Assembly: GCA_018700895.1 (NCBI GenBank)
Contig: JABIUV010000010.1
Location: 1 to 43,842 of the forward strand
Origin: Bacteroidota bacterium
Lineage (GTDB): Bacteria; Bacteroidota; Bacteroidia; NS11-12g; UBA9320
Direction of reading: 5' to 3'
Length of the DNA: 43,842 nucleotides
Below are positions 8,429-17,031 of this stretch, one piece after another. How positions within the stretch are numbered: the first letter of the stretch is position 1; each line of letters opens with the position of its first letter. Below the pieces are notes generated by a model that worked only from the letters and a program-made list of their open reading frames with translations, was not told the origin of the DNA and did no database searches. The translations under genes were made by a program, and so were the position numbers.

Positions 8429-11400
8429 GGCATTTTTTGTATTTTTTACCGCTTCCGCAAGGGCAATCATCGTTTCTTCCTACTTTCTGCTCAGCTCTTA
8501 CGGGTACTGCTGCTTCTTTAGGCTTGTCATCAGCCGGATCACGATCTTCTCCGTTTACGATAGCTTCTGCGGCTCTACTTGTACGCATCTTACTCATATC
8601 CTGACGTTTACGAGCTTTAGCCTCCGGCATATCCGTATTAGGTTCTACAGCAATATTACCTTTGAATAATAACGAAACTATCTCAGAGTTAAGATTGCCT
8701 ATCATAGCTTGGAATAGGTTAAATGATTCCAGTTTGTAAATCAATAACGGGTCTTTTTGCTCTATTGATGCGTTGTTACTCGTTTGTTTCAGGTCATCAA
8801 GTTCACGTAGGTGTTCTTTCCAAAAATCATCGATACTTGCCAATGCCACAAAACGTTCAAAGGAATTGATAATTTCTGTTCCACTTGTAGAAAGTGCTTT
8901 TTCTAGGTTTACAGATACGTTGATTGATTTTTTACCGTCAGAAAATGGTACAAGTATATTTTTCACCTCACTACCTCTATCCTTATTAATGTTTTCGAAC
9001 ACAGGGAGAGCACGTGCTAGAATATCATTATTCTTACGCTCATAAGCCGCGAGCATTTGGTCAAAGACTATTTGTGTAAGCGGAGCAGGTTTGGTACTCA
9101 AGAAATCTTCTTGACTTACATTTACATCTACTGCTACGTGCCTCAGTACTTCTAGTTTGAATCCTTCATAATCACTGTACTCTTTGTATGTAGTTACGGT
9201 CTCCTCTACCCAATCGTAGAGTGCATTATTGATATCAAGTGAAAGACGATCTCCGTACAATGCGTTGCGTCTACGTGAATAGATTACCACACGTTGCTTG
9301 TTCATCACATCATCATATTCGAGTAATCGCTTTCTAATGCCGAAGTTGTTTTGCTCTACTTTTTTCTGTGAGCGTTCTATGGTTTTAGAAATCATAGAGT
9401 GCTGTATCACCTCGCCTTCTTCGTAACCAAATTTATCCATAACCTTAGATACTCGGTCGGACCCAAAGAGTCGCATTAGGTTATCCTCGAGCGATACAAA
9501 AAACTGTGAAGAACCCGGATCTCCTTGTCTACCGGCTCTACCACGTAGCTGGCGGTCTACACGTCTACTATCGTGTCTTTCCGTACCTATTATGGCAAGT
9601 CCACCTGCTTCTTTTACACCTTTACCTAGCTTTATATCGGTACCACGACCCGCCATATTAGTTGCTAGGGTAATAGCACCAGGCTGACCTGCTTCTTGTA
9701 CAATGTCCGCCTCACGCTGATGTTGCTTAGCATTCAATACGTTATGCTTTATTTTTCGCATATTGAGCATACGACTGAGTAGTTCAGAAATCTCTACAGA
9801 CGTAGTACCCACTAGTACGGGTCTTCCTTCTTTTTGTAGTCGTACTATTTCTTCTGCTACGGCATTGAATTTTTCGCGAACTGTTTTGTACACTAAGTCA
9901 TCGTGGTCTTTACGAGCAATTGGTCTGTTGGTAGGTATTACCACCACATCCAGTTTATATATTTCCCAAAGTTCGCCAGCTTCTGTTTCTGCAGTACCCG
10001 TCATACCACTTAGTTTGTGGTACATTCTGAAGAAATTTTGTAGCGTAATGGTTGCAAAAGTCTGTGTAGCTGCTTCTACTTTTACATTTTCCTTAGCTTC
10101 TATCGCTTGGTGCAAACCGTCAGAGTATCTTCGACCGTCCATTACACGGCCTGTTTGCTCATCTACTATCTTTACCTTGCCGTCTTGAATGATGTATTCT
10201 ACATCTTTCTCAAACATAGCATACGCTTTGAGCAATTGATTGATACTGTGAATTCGTTCTGATTTCACAGAGAAGTCACGCATCAGCTCATCTTTTTGCT
10301 TCAGTTTTTCTGCTTCGGTTAGGTCTTGTTTTTCCAACTCGGCTATACTCGTACCTACGTCCGGCATTACAAAGAAGTCCTTATCATCACTATTGGTAGT
10401 GATAAGGTCTATACCTTTATCGGTAAGTTCTATCTGATTGTTTTTCTCATCTATGGTGAAATAAAGTGCTTCATCTACCACATGCATTTCCTTTTCTTGG
10501 TCTTGCAGGTAGAAGTTCTCAGCCTTGTTCATCATTGCCTTCATTCCTTGCTCTCCAAGAAACTTAATCAATGGCTTACTTTTAGGAAATCCACGGTAAC
10601 ATCTATATAAGAGTAATCCCGCTTCCTTCTCATTGGTTTTACCTTCTTTTACCATTTTTTTAGCATCGGATAATGCGGTATTCAGGTAGCTTTTTTGGGC
10701 GTCTACGAGTTTTTGTATCTTAGGTTTTAGTTCATTAAACTCGTGAATATCTCCCTTTGGTGTGGGTCCACTAATGATAAGCGGTGTACGTGCGTCATCT
10801 ATTAATACAGAGTCTACCTCATCTATCATAGCAAAATGATGTTTTTGCTGAACTTGATCCTCCGGGCTATGAGCCATATTATCACGTAGGTAGTCAAAAC
10901 CAAATTCGTTATTTGTACCGTACGTTATATCGGCTAGGTAAGCAGCTTTACGCTCAGGTGAGTGCGGACGGTAGTAATCCAGGCAATCTACCTTGAGTCC
11001 GTGAAATTGGAAGATAGGAGCGTTCCACTCTGCATCTCTACGAGCGAGATAATCATTTACCGTAACTACATGCACTCCGCGTTGTCCTAAAGCATTAAGA
11101 TATGCAGGAAGAGTAGAAACTAATGTTTTACCTTCTCCAGTCATCATCTCGGCAATTTTACCTTGATGTAATACGACACCACCTATGAGTTGTACATCAT
11201 AGTGTATCATGTTCCAAGTCACCTCTTGTCCAGCTGCATCCCACGTAGTATCATAGCTTACCTCAGAACCATTAATGTTGATGTGAGGCTTTGCAGCTGC
11301 AAGGTCTCTATCATATTCGGTAGCTGTGGCGGTTACTTTTTCATGCTCAGTAAATCTGCGAGCAGTTTCTTTTACCACAGCAAATGCCTCAGGAAGTAAC

Positions 11401-11729
11401 TCATCCAAAATTTCTTCTAGTTTTTCATCTCGTTGTTTTTCTAGAGCATCTATCTTGTCATAGGCATCTTCACGTTTGTCTATTTCGTGTATGGTAGTTT
11501 GTTCTATTTCAGTCTTTAAGTCAGTAATTTGTTGGTCAGTATCTGCCAAATAGTCGTTTACTCGTGTTTTGAACTCGCTGGTTTTAGCACGAAGTTGGTC
11601 GTTACTCAAACCACTTAATTTTTCATATTCTGCATTGATTTTACCCACGTATGGTTGCAGTCCCTTCACATCCTTATCCGCTTTGTTTCCAAAAAGCTTC
11701 TGTATATTATTCACTAATGAATTAATCAT
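8412..11729 (-). CDS. secA: Preprotein translocase ATPase SecA
   Basis: 1105 residues, the enlarged size usual in Bacteroidota. Visible are the Walker A loop MTGEGKTLVSTLPAYL, the Walker B/arm segment DEVDSVLIDDARTPL (Asp where most SecA have Glu in IDEART), TNMAGRGTDIKLG and the RQLRGRAGRQGDPGSS motif of the second motor domain, and the C-terminal zinc tail CPCGSGKKYKKCHGK that binds SecB or ribosomes. It drives unfolded preproteins through SecYEG. The coiled insert around residues 60-100 and the acidic insert around 330-480 account for the length. It heads a five-gene minus-strand operon ending in comB, with a good -7 box at 11801-11808 and a leader of about 65-70 bases. Confidence 0.97.
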   Translation of the reverse strand: MINSLVNNIQKLFGNKADKDVKGLQPYVGKINAEYEKLSGLSNDQLRAKTSEFKTRVNDYLADTDQQITDLKTEIEQTTIHEIDKREDAYDKIDALEKQRDEKLEEILDELLPEAFAVVKETARRFTEHEKVTATATEYDRDLAAAKPHININGSEVSYDTTWDAAGQEVTWNMIHYDVQLIGGVVLHQGKIAEMMTGEGKTLVSTLPAYLNALGQRGVHVVTVNDYLARRDAEWNAPIFQFHGLKVDCLDYYRPHSPERKAAYLADITYGTNNEFGFDYLRDNMAHSPEDQVQQKHHFAMIDEVDSVLIDDARTPLIISGPTPKGDIHEFNELKPKIQKLVDAQKSYLNTALSDAKKMVKEGKTNEKEAGLLLYRCYRGFPKSKPLIKFLGEQGMKAMMNKAENFYLQDQEKEMHVVDEALYFTIDEKNNQIELTDKGIDLITTNSDDKDFFVMPDVGTSIAELEKQDLTEAEKLKQKDELMRDFSVKSERIHSINQLLKAYAMFEKDVEYIIQDGKVKIVDEQTGRVMDGRRYSDGLHQAIEAKENVKVEAATQTFATITLQNFFRMYHKLSGMTGTAETEAGELWEIYKLDVVVIPTNRPIARKDHDDLVYKTVREKFNAVAEEIVRLQKEGRPVLVGTTSVEISELLSRMLNMRKIKHNVLNAKQHQREADIVQEAGQPGAITLATNMAGRGTDIKLGKGVKEAGGLAIIGTERHDSRRVDRQLRGRAGRQGDPGSSQFFVSLEDNLMRLFGSDRVSKVMDKFGYEEGEVIQHSMISKTIERSQKKVEQNNFGIRKRLLEYDDVMNKQRVVIYSRRRNALYGDRLSLDINNALYDWVEETVTTYKEYSDYEGFKLEVLRHVAVDVNVSQEDFLSTKPAPLTQIVFDQMLAAYERKNNDILARALPVFENINKDRGSEVKNILVPFSDGKKSINVSVNLEKALSTSGTEIINSFERFVALASIDDFWKEHLRELDDLKQTSNNASIEQKDPLLIYKLESFNLFQAMIGNLNSEIVSLLFKGNIAVEPNTDMPEAKARKRQDMSKMRTSRAAEAIVNGEDRDPADDKPKEAAVPVRAEQKVGRNDDCPCGSGKKYKKCHGKNA

Positions 11730-11800
11730 TTTCTTTATTTGGTATTTTTATTTCTAAAAGCGTGCCAACTTGTTATGGAGGCACCCGGTTACTAAGTGGT

Positions 11801-11808
11801 CAAATGTA
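11801..11808 (-). promoter_or_regulatory. secA: -7 box (TACATTTG) of secA
   Basis: Exact TAnnTTTG match read on the minus strand, 71 bases upstream of the secA ATG. No perfect -33 TTTG sits at 17-23 bases. A palindrome occupies that position instead (11822-11837). Confidence 0.5.
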
Positions 11809-11821
11809 AGAATATTTACGC

Positions 11822-11837
11822 TGTAATATGTATTACA
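11822..11837. promoter_or_regulatory. 16-bp palindrome, candidate operator between secA and purD
   Basis: TGTAATA - TG - TATTACA is a perfect 7-bp inverted repeat with a 2-base centre. It lies 13 bases upstream of the secA -7 box, where the -33 element would be. On the other side it is about 35 bases before a near-match -7 box (TTGATTTG, 11873-11880) for purD. The position fits a repressor or activator site acting on secA, purD or both. The binding protein is unknown. Confidence 0.4.
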
Positions 11838-11897
11838 ACGTGTACTTAAGACCTCAATTCAAAAAAAATATGTTGATTTGAACCACGATTAGAAACA

Positions 11898-13178
11898 ATG
11901 CGAATTTTAATATTAGGATCTGGAGCGAGAGAGCACGCAATTGCGTGGAAACTAAGTAAGGAAATAGGTAGCCAAAACGTATATACCGCACCTGGAAATG
12001 GTGGTACACAGTTATGCGGTACTAATGTAGATGCGAAATTTACAGATTTTGAATCCTTAAGCCATTTTTGTCTCCAAAATGATATTGACACCATACTACC
12101 AGGTAGCGAAGATGCTATTGCACAAGGAGTGCGAGATTTTTTTGAAGCAAACGATGAGACATCGCATATTTATGTGTTCTCACCAGACCAATATGCTGGT
12201 CAGCTGGAGAGTAGTAAATCATTCGCCAAGGCATTTATGGCTAAGGAAAATATTCCTACCGCTGCTTATGAGGCATTCACTAAGGACAATGTAGAAGAAG
12301 GCTACGCATTTTTAGAAAAACTAGACGCCCCGTATGTATTGAAAGCGGATGGTCTTGCTGCTGGCAAAGGCGTACTTATCATCAATGAACTAGAGGAGGC
12401 CAAGGCTGCTCTTAAGGAAATGTTGGTGGACCAAAAATTCGGTAATGCTTCGCAAACGGTTGTCATAGAGGAGTTTTTGGATGGGATAGAATTCAGTGTA
12501 TTCGCACTTACAGATGGTGAGCACTATGTTATTCTACCAGAAGCAAAAGACTACAAACGTATAGGCGAGGGCGATACAGGGCTTAATACTGGCGGGATGG
12601 GAGCCGTGTCTCCTGTACCTTTTTATACCGATGAGCTCAAAGAAAAGACCATCCAGCATATTGTGGAGCCTACCATCAAAGGGCTCAAGAATCAGAACTT
12701 AAATTTTAGAGGATTTGTTTTCTTTGGGTTGATAGTGGTAAATGATAATCCCTATGTGATAGAGTACAACGTGCGAATGGGGGACCCAGAGACTGAGGTG
12801 GTAATTCCGAGATTAGACGAGTCTTTTAGTGCACTCATAGAGGCAGCCAAAAAAGGAACTCTCTCCACCAAAGTGGCGAAGGCAAAAGAAGGATATTGTA
12901 CAACGATATTTTCCGTAAGTGGCGGATATCCAGAAAGTTATGACAAAAATAAGTTGATCACAATAGAGCAAGAGTCAGAGACTTTATTTCACGCAGGAAC
13001 AAAAGTGGAGGACGATGCGTTATATAGCAACGGAGGTCGTGTGTTAGCTGCTACGTGCTTTGGAGATACGATGAAAGATGCTTTGGATGCTTCTTATGCT
13101 CAGATAGCTAAAGTTAGGTTTGACAAAAAGTATATACGAACAGATATAGGCAACGACCTCAAAAAATATATCAAGTAA
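11898..13178 (+). CDS. purD: Phosphoribosylamine-glycine ligase
   Basis: 426 residues, full length. The N-terminus MRILILGSGAREHAIAWKL is the GAR synthetase phosphate-binding start. ATP-grasp segments ADGLAAGKGVLI and GEGDTGLNTGGMGAVSP follow, and VRMGDPETEVVIPR provides the metal-binding residues. It joins glycine to 5-phosphoribosylamine with ATP, the second step of purine synthesis, in the cytoplasm. It is divergent from secA across a 168-base region and followed after one base by a small membrane protein gene. No other pur genes are in the window. Confidence 0.96.
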   Translation: MRILILGSGAREHAIAWKLSKEIGSQNVYTAPGNGGTQLCGTNVDAKFTDFESLSHFCLQNDIDTILPGSEDAIAQGVRDFFEANDETSHIYVFSPDQYAGQLESSKSFAKAFMAKENIPTAAYEAFTKDNVEEGYAFLEKLDAPYVLKADGLAAGKGVLIINELEEAKAALKEMLVDQKFGNASQTVVIEEFLDGIEFSVFALTDGEHYVILPEAKDYKRIGEGDTGLNTGGMGAVSPVPFYTDELKEKTIQHIVEPTIKGLKNQNLNFRGFVFFGLIVVNDNPYVIEYNVRMGDPETEVVIPRLDESFSALIEAAKKGTLSTKVAKAKEGYCTTIFSVSGGYPESYDKNKLITIEQESETLFHAGTKVEDDALYSNGGRVLAATCFGDTMKDALDASYAQIAKVRFDKKYIRTDIGNDLKKYIK

Positions 13179-13179
13179 A

Positions 13180-13332
13180 ATGGAAGTATTAAGAAAAATA
13201 TGGGGATATCTCACCTTTAGAAAAGATACAGGAGAGGGTTCTTTTCTGAAATCAATGCACGTGATCAATAAGATATCAATTCTGATGTTTATCGTAGCAA
13301 TGTGCGTGCTTATTGCCAAACTGTCAAGATAG
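13180..13332 (+). CDS. Small membrane protein (DUF6728-like)
   Basis: A 50-codon gene starting one base after the purD stop. The N-terminal part MEVLRKIWGYLTFRKD is basic and amphipathic. It continues with a Gly/Ser stretch, then MHVINKISILMFIVAMCVLI, a single membrane segment, and ends KLSR. The MH-x-IN-KISILMF pattern resembles the small Bacteroidota family I know as DUF6728, which has the same length and layout. Its tight spacing to purD and the A-rich start favour a real gene. It is probably an inner-membrane protein with a cytoplasmic N-terminus. The function is unknown. Confidence 0.7.
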   Translation: MEVLRKIWGYLTFRKDTGEGSFLKSMHVINKISILMFIVAMCVLIAKLSR

Positions 13333-13383
13333 TCACTTGGGATAGTTTTTGTAATTTCACTAGCAAATTAAAGAATAAAAAAA

Positions 13384-14058
13384 ATGTACATAGTCTTAAT
13401 AGTATTGGTATTGGGTGCAAGTTGGTTAGTTCAAACCCGCTTAAAATCCAAATTTAGAAAATATTCGCAAACACCAATTAGCAGTAATCTTACAGGTAGA
13501 GAGATTGCGGAGAAAATGCTGGCTGATCACGGTATTTACGATGTGAAAGTAATATCGGTAAATGGACAACTTACGGATCATTATAACCCAATAAAGAAAA
13601 CAGTAAACTTAAGTGAAGTGGTGTACAACCACCGTAATGCTGCTGCAGCTGCAGTAGCTGCTCACGAGGTGGGGCATGCTGTACAGCACGCTCGCTCTTA
13701 CTCGTGGCTCCATATGAGGAGTAGGTTAGTTCCTGTAGTTTCTGCAAGTTCACGCTACATGCAGTGGATACTATTGGTTGGTATACTCACTATCCAGGTG
13801 TTTCCATATCTATTACTGGCAGGAATCGTAATGTTTGCACTCACTACCTTATTTAGTTTCATCACCCTGCCGGTAGAGTTTGATGCAAGTAATAGAGCAC
13901 TCCTATGGATGGAGGAGCGTAATATAGCCCGCCAAGATGAGCTAGAGGATAGTAAGGACGCACTTAAGTGGGCGGCAATGACCTATGTATTAGCGGCTGT
14001 TAGTTCTCTCGCCACATTACTTTATTACATCTCTATATTTATGGGGAGAAGAAATTAA
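13384..14058 (+). CDS. Membrane zinc metallopeptidase (YugP-like)
   Basis: 224 residues with an N-terminal membrane segment (MYIVLIVLVLGASWLV), the zinc motif AAHEVGHAVQHA at about residue 95, and two to three further hydrophobic segments, the last ending ISIFMGRRN. This is the neutral zinc metallopeptidase family of Bacillus YugP. The two His bind zinc and the Glu is catalytic. The preceding VNLSEVVYNHRNAAAAAVA is also conserved. It probably cleaves or turns over membrane proteins in the inner membrane, but its substrates are not known. It is followed by the thioredoxin-fold gene after 8 bases and probably shares its transcript. Confidence 0.9.
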   Translation: MYIVLIVLVLGASWLVQTRLKSKFRKYSQTPISSNLTGREIAEKMLADHGIYDVKVISVNGQLTDHYNPIKKTVNLSEVVYNHRNAAAAAVAAHEVGHAVQHARSYSWLHMRSRLVPVVSASSRYMQWILLVGILTIQVFPYLLLAGIVMFALTTLFSFITLPVEFDASNRALLWMEERNIARQDELEDSKDALKWAAMTYVLAAVSSLATLLYYISIFMGRRN

Positions 14059-14066
14059 TAGAAAAA

Positions 14067-15362
14067 ATGCAATTGATTAAAAAACGAATAATTGCCTCAA
14101 TCCCAATCCTAATGATTGGGATTTTTGTTAATGCTCAAGTCATTAAAATAGATACTGAAAAAAAGGTAAAGGACGACTTTTTTGAGAAGTCACAGAGCAT
14201 TTTACCGATATACAAGTACACTGGTAATCAGATAGAGCCTTACTCAAAGTTTGGATTAGAAGTAGATGCGAACAAGCCGTGGTATACCATAAAAAAACTC
14301 CCTGAACTTTTAGGAGTAAAGGATACAGGATATACCTATATTTACTTTGCAGGAGCAGATAATGCTGTAAGTCGTGGCTATTTATTGACACTTGTTGCCA
14401 ATTATCGCAGGTCGAGACGCACGGTTTATTTTTATATCGATAGGAATAATGATTTGGATTTTACCAATGACGGTGCACCAGACAGTATTACATACAAACA
14501 GAATCAATTTGAGATAACTTTGGAAAATAGTACCATCCCAGATGCTACGTATGCTATAAAATTGAGTAGATTTCAATATGGTCAAAACGTTCGGTACAAA
14601 AACTTACTCACCGAACATTATAAGGCTCATAGTGGTAAGAAAGAGTTTACCAATATTAATTATTGCTATAGAGAGCAACGTTATAACTCGGTAGCGGCAC
14701 ATTATAGAAGTGCTACTGATTCATTCACCATAGGAATCAAGGACATGAACGTGAATGGTGTTTATAACGAGAGTTGCACCGATAAACTGTACGTAGGAGC
14801 GTATAAAAGTCAAATTGTGAGTGACGACCTTTTTGATATGGTACCCACCATTAGTAATAATGCCTTTGAGTGGGGTGGTAAGAAGTACCGTATTGTAAGT
14901 ATAGAAACTAGCGGGGCCTATGTAGAAATAGAGGAAGACCAAAATGCGGTATTGAGCAGCAAGTTAGAAATAGGTGAAAAGGCTCCAAATTTTACCTACT
15001 TCAACGTATTCAATAAAAAGCATCAACTGCGAGAATATCGTAAGCAAGAAATTTTCTTGTTCTTTTGGGATAAAGAGACATTAACCAGTGAAGACACACT
15101 CTACCTCAATAAGCTAAATACGGAGTATCCTGAGCTTAAACTAGTAACTCTGAATCACGGTGATGAGCCCAAGCAGGTGAAAATCATCTATTACTATGAC
15201 AAGGTGAAGTATCCGATGGGCTACAGTAATAGCGATATTGCGGCACAATACTTTTTAGAAGATGTAAGCAGAGGTTACTACTTGGGCAAAAGGAGAAGAC
15301 TTAAAAACGATAATTTGTCGCCCAAGGAGATGTACGAGTTGTTGCAGAATACGTCGAACTAA
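14067..15362 (+). CDS. Secreted protein with C-terminal thioredoxin-like domain lacking CxxC
   Basis: 431 residues with a signal peptide (KKRIIASIPILMIGIFVNAQ). Residues 100-130 include VYFYIDRNNDLDFTNDGAPD, a strand plus acidic loop seen in Bacteroidota TlpA/AhpC-type proteins. The C-terminal 140 residues start LEIGEKAPNFTYFNVFNKKH and continue EIFLFFWDKETLTSEDTLYL, a thioredoxin-like opening in which the CxxC position reads W-D-K-E-T. A redox-active dithiol is therefore absent, and the domain may bind rather than reduce. It is 8 bases after the zinc peptidase gene. I do not recognise a named family for the whole protein, so a periplasmic location is inferred from the signal. Confidence 0.75.
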   Translation: MQLIKKRIIASIPILMIGIFVNAQVIKIDTEKKVKDDFFEKSQSILPIYKYTGNQIEPYSKFGLEVDANKPWYTIKKLPELLGVKDTGYTYIYFAGADNAVSRGYLLTLVANYRRSRRTVYFYIDRNNDLDFTNDGAPDSITYKQNQFEITLENSTIPDATYAIKLSRFQYGQNVRYKNLLTEHYKAHSGKKEFTNINYCYREQRYNSVAAHYRSATDSFTIGIKDMNVNGVYNESCTDKLYVGAYKSQIVSDDLFDMVPTISNNAFEWGGKKYRIVSIETSGAYVEIEEDQNAVLSSKLEIGEKAPNFTYFNVFNKKHQLREYRKQEIFLFFWDKETLTSEDTLYLNKLNTEYPELKLVTLNHGDEPKQVKIIYYYDKVKYPMGYSNSDIAAQYFLEDVSRGYYLGKRRRLKNDNLSPKEMYELLQNTSN

Positions 15363-15420
15363 CATGAAATATATTTTGCGAAGGCCATTTTGTTTGGTAG
15401 GATAATTATTTTCGTAGGGT

Positions 15421-15960
15421 ATGAACGGAACATTAACTATCATTTTAGTAGTTATAGCAGCACTTGCCTTACTCAAGTATGGGAAGCAGTTGCTCGCCAA
15501 AGTTTTTGGTGTACTGGTAATCGGGGGATTGATCATAGGTTTTATGTATAAAAACTCGTATGGACCTTTCAAGCAAAATATAGCAGATTTAGAGCACCTT
15601 CAACAGAAATACTGTGGACCTGATGGTGACACGGATATATGTGATTGTATACTAAATCCAGCTATAGATGATATTGCAAATAGATTTACCAAGATAGAGC
15701 GAGACTCGCTCAAATATCAGAAAATAAAAGCGGCTTATGTTTTACAGAAAAGCCTGCGTGTGACCAAAGAAGCGTCACTTATATGCCTAGCCTCCAAAGG
15801 TGCAACGGAGAAATACAAAGTTTTTTTGCAAGATTTCGTACCTATCGAAAATAAATACCTCGACAAAGTAGGTGAAACTGCAAGAGACATAGGTGAAAAA
15901 CTAAAGGGAGAAGTTGCTAATTTTAAAAGCAACAAAGAGAATATAGATAGTAAGTACTAG
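15421..15960 (+). CDS. Membrane-anchored hypothetical protein
   Basis: 179 residues. Two adjoining hydrophobic segments fill residues 4-45 (MNGTLTIILVVIAALALL and VFGVLVIGGLIIGFMY). After them comes a soluble helical domain with a cysteine cluster CGPDGDTDICDCIL and one later Cys in ASLICLASKG, which could form disulfides outside the cytoplasm. The C-terminus is a charged coiled-coil-like helix. I do not recognise the family. A near-match promoter box (TATTTTCG, 15407-15414) stands 6 bases before the ATG, so it may have its own start of transcription. Its stop overlaps the convergent START-like gene by 4 bases. Confidence 0.65.
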   Translation: MNGTLTIILVVIAALALLKYGKQLLAKVFGVLVIGGLIIGFMYKNSYGPFKQNIADLEHLQQKYCGPDGDTDICDCILNPAIDDIANRFTKIERDSLKYQKIKAAYVLQKSLRVTKEASLICLASKGATEKYKVFLQDFVPIENKYLDKVGETARDIGEKLKGEVANFKSNKENIDSKY

Positions 15961-16340
15961 GCTAATCCCAGAGCGTGCTTCAGTTCAGTCACCTGACTTT
16001 CCCAAAGCATGTTCATTTCTTCTACCTCGTCTTCATCTACGTAATCAGTTATAAGTAGTCCAATGTCGCCGGTGAGTTCATCTTTAGTGACTTCAAACTG
16101 GAAATACTCGTCCGCAGGATTATTGAGTAACTTGAATTTAATCAACTTGCCGTTTACTTTCTTCACTAGTTCAGCGGGGTTTTCTTCTCCATCCCATATA
16201 AATATGTAGCTTTTACTGCCTTTTATATTCACGTCGTCACAAAACCACTCAACAAGTCCAGACGGGGTAGATAAGTACTGGAATAATATTGTTGGCGATG
16301 ATTTTATAACAAATTCTAAGTCTATTTTTACTCTTTCCAC
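15957..16340 (-). CDS. START-like / SRPBCC domain protein
   Basis: 127 residues. The pattern MERVKIDLEFVIKSSPTIL, then FQYLSTPSGLVEWFCDDVN and FIWDGEENPAEL, matches small Bacteroidota START-like proteins related to the AHSA1/polyketide-cyclase fold. The C-terminal half carries an acidic loop (DYVDEDEVEEMNMLW) and a closing helix with W-E-S-Q-V. These proteins form a helix-grip pocket for a hydrophobic ligand or act as cochaperone-like factors. No ligand can be named here. It is a single gene divergent from the PAP2 gene and convergent with the small membrane protein. Confidence 0.8.
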   Translation of the reverse strand: MERVKIDLEFVIKSSPTILFQYLSTPSGLVEWFCDDVNIKGSKSYIFIWDGEENPAELVKKVNGKLIKFKLLNNPADEYFQFEVTKDELTGDIGLLITDYVDEDEVEEMNMLWESQVTELKHALGLA

Positions 16341-16403
16341 GATGTGTATGTTTATGATTTTTCAAATAAACAATCTTTTGTTAAATAAACAACTAAAGTG
16401 CTC

Positions 16404-16411
16404 TATTTTTG
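16404..16411 (+). promoter_or_regulatory. -7 box (TATTTTTG) of PAP2 gene
   Basis: Exact TAnnTTTG match with a TTTG at 16377-16380, 23 bases upstream, as -33. It ends 8 bases before the GTG at 16420. This argues that the true start is that GTG and not the in-frame ATGs at 16342-16354, which lie upstream of the promoter. Confidence 0.6.
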
Positions 16412-16419
16412 AAGTTAAA

Positions 16420-17031
16420 GTGGTAGATATATTTAAAAAGTATTCGATTTTTTACGTCTTTGTATTCACAATTTTACTTCTTGGTTTTGTGTTACACCTC
16501 GTACTCGCCAAAGGAGAGCTTGTATTATTATTTGATTCAAAGCATACTTTAAATTTGGACTCCATATTTATGTGGATTACCAAAGGAGGAGAACTCTATG
16601 GTGGTATTGCTGTAGCCTTAATTTTATTGGCATTCAAAAAGATGAGATTTCTAGGAATTTTTGCGGTAAGCATTTTGCTATCTCTTGCCGTTTCTCAGGG
16701 ACTCAAGCATGGTGTTTTTCCTGACGAGCTAAGGCCTATAAAGACTCACACAGAGTTACACAAAATAGATGGTTTGGAAAGGCATAAGGTCAATAGTTTT
16801 CCTAGTGGACATACTACCGCCGCCTTTACTTACTTTACGATGGTGGCATTAGCATTTAGACGCAAGTGGATCTCAATCTTTGCCCCAGTTTGTGCTACAA
16901 TGGTTGGCTTGTCACGTGTTTACTTGGGGCAACATTATTTGAATGATATAGTTGCGGGTGCAGTATTGGGTGTCTTTATTGTTACGACTGTCACGGTCTT
17001 AGCTAATAAGAAGTGGCCTGAATCAGTATGA
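16420..17031 (+). CDS. PAP2-type phosphatase, membrane
   Basis: About 203 residues from GTG 16420. The frame is open upstream to 16342, but that stretch lies before the promoter box and is unlike the family. The phosphatase motifs are FPSGHTTAAF (motif 2) and SRVYLGQHYLNDIVAG (motif 3, His nucleophile). Motif 1 is a looser K...RP (GLKHGVFPDELRPIK). Five or six membrane segments surround them. The family removes phosphate from lipid phosphates such as undecaprenyl pyrophosphate or lipid A, on the periplasmic face. The stop overlaps the glycosyltransferase start (ATGA, 17028-17031), so the two probably work on the same lipid-linked substrate. Confidence 0.88.
   Translation: MVDIFKKYSIFYVFVFTILLLGFVLHLVLAKGELVLLFDSKHTLNLDSIFMWITKGGELYGGIAVALILLAFKKMRFLGIFAVSILLSLAVSQGLKHGVFPDELRPIKTHTELHKIDGLERHKVNSFPSGHTTAAFTYFTMVALAFRRKWISIFAPVCATMVGLSRVYLGQHYLNDIVAGAVLGVFIVTTVTVLANKKWPESV

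Noticed and set aside
8773-11757. Many plus-strand open frames (60-141 codons) opposite secA
   Set aside because: They are shadows of the strong secA coding frame, lack family features, and have Ser/Leu-rich nonsense-like composition.
13340-13350. TAGTTTTTG before the zinc peptidase gene as a -7 box
   Set aside because: It has one base too many between TA and TTTG and does not fit TAnnTTTG. The gene is probably read from the purD transcript or an unseen promoter.
16342-16419. ATG starts at 16342-16354 for the PAP2 gene
   Set aside because: They precede a good promoter box and would leave only one base to the divergent START-like gene. The extra residues do not resemble the family.
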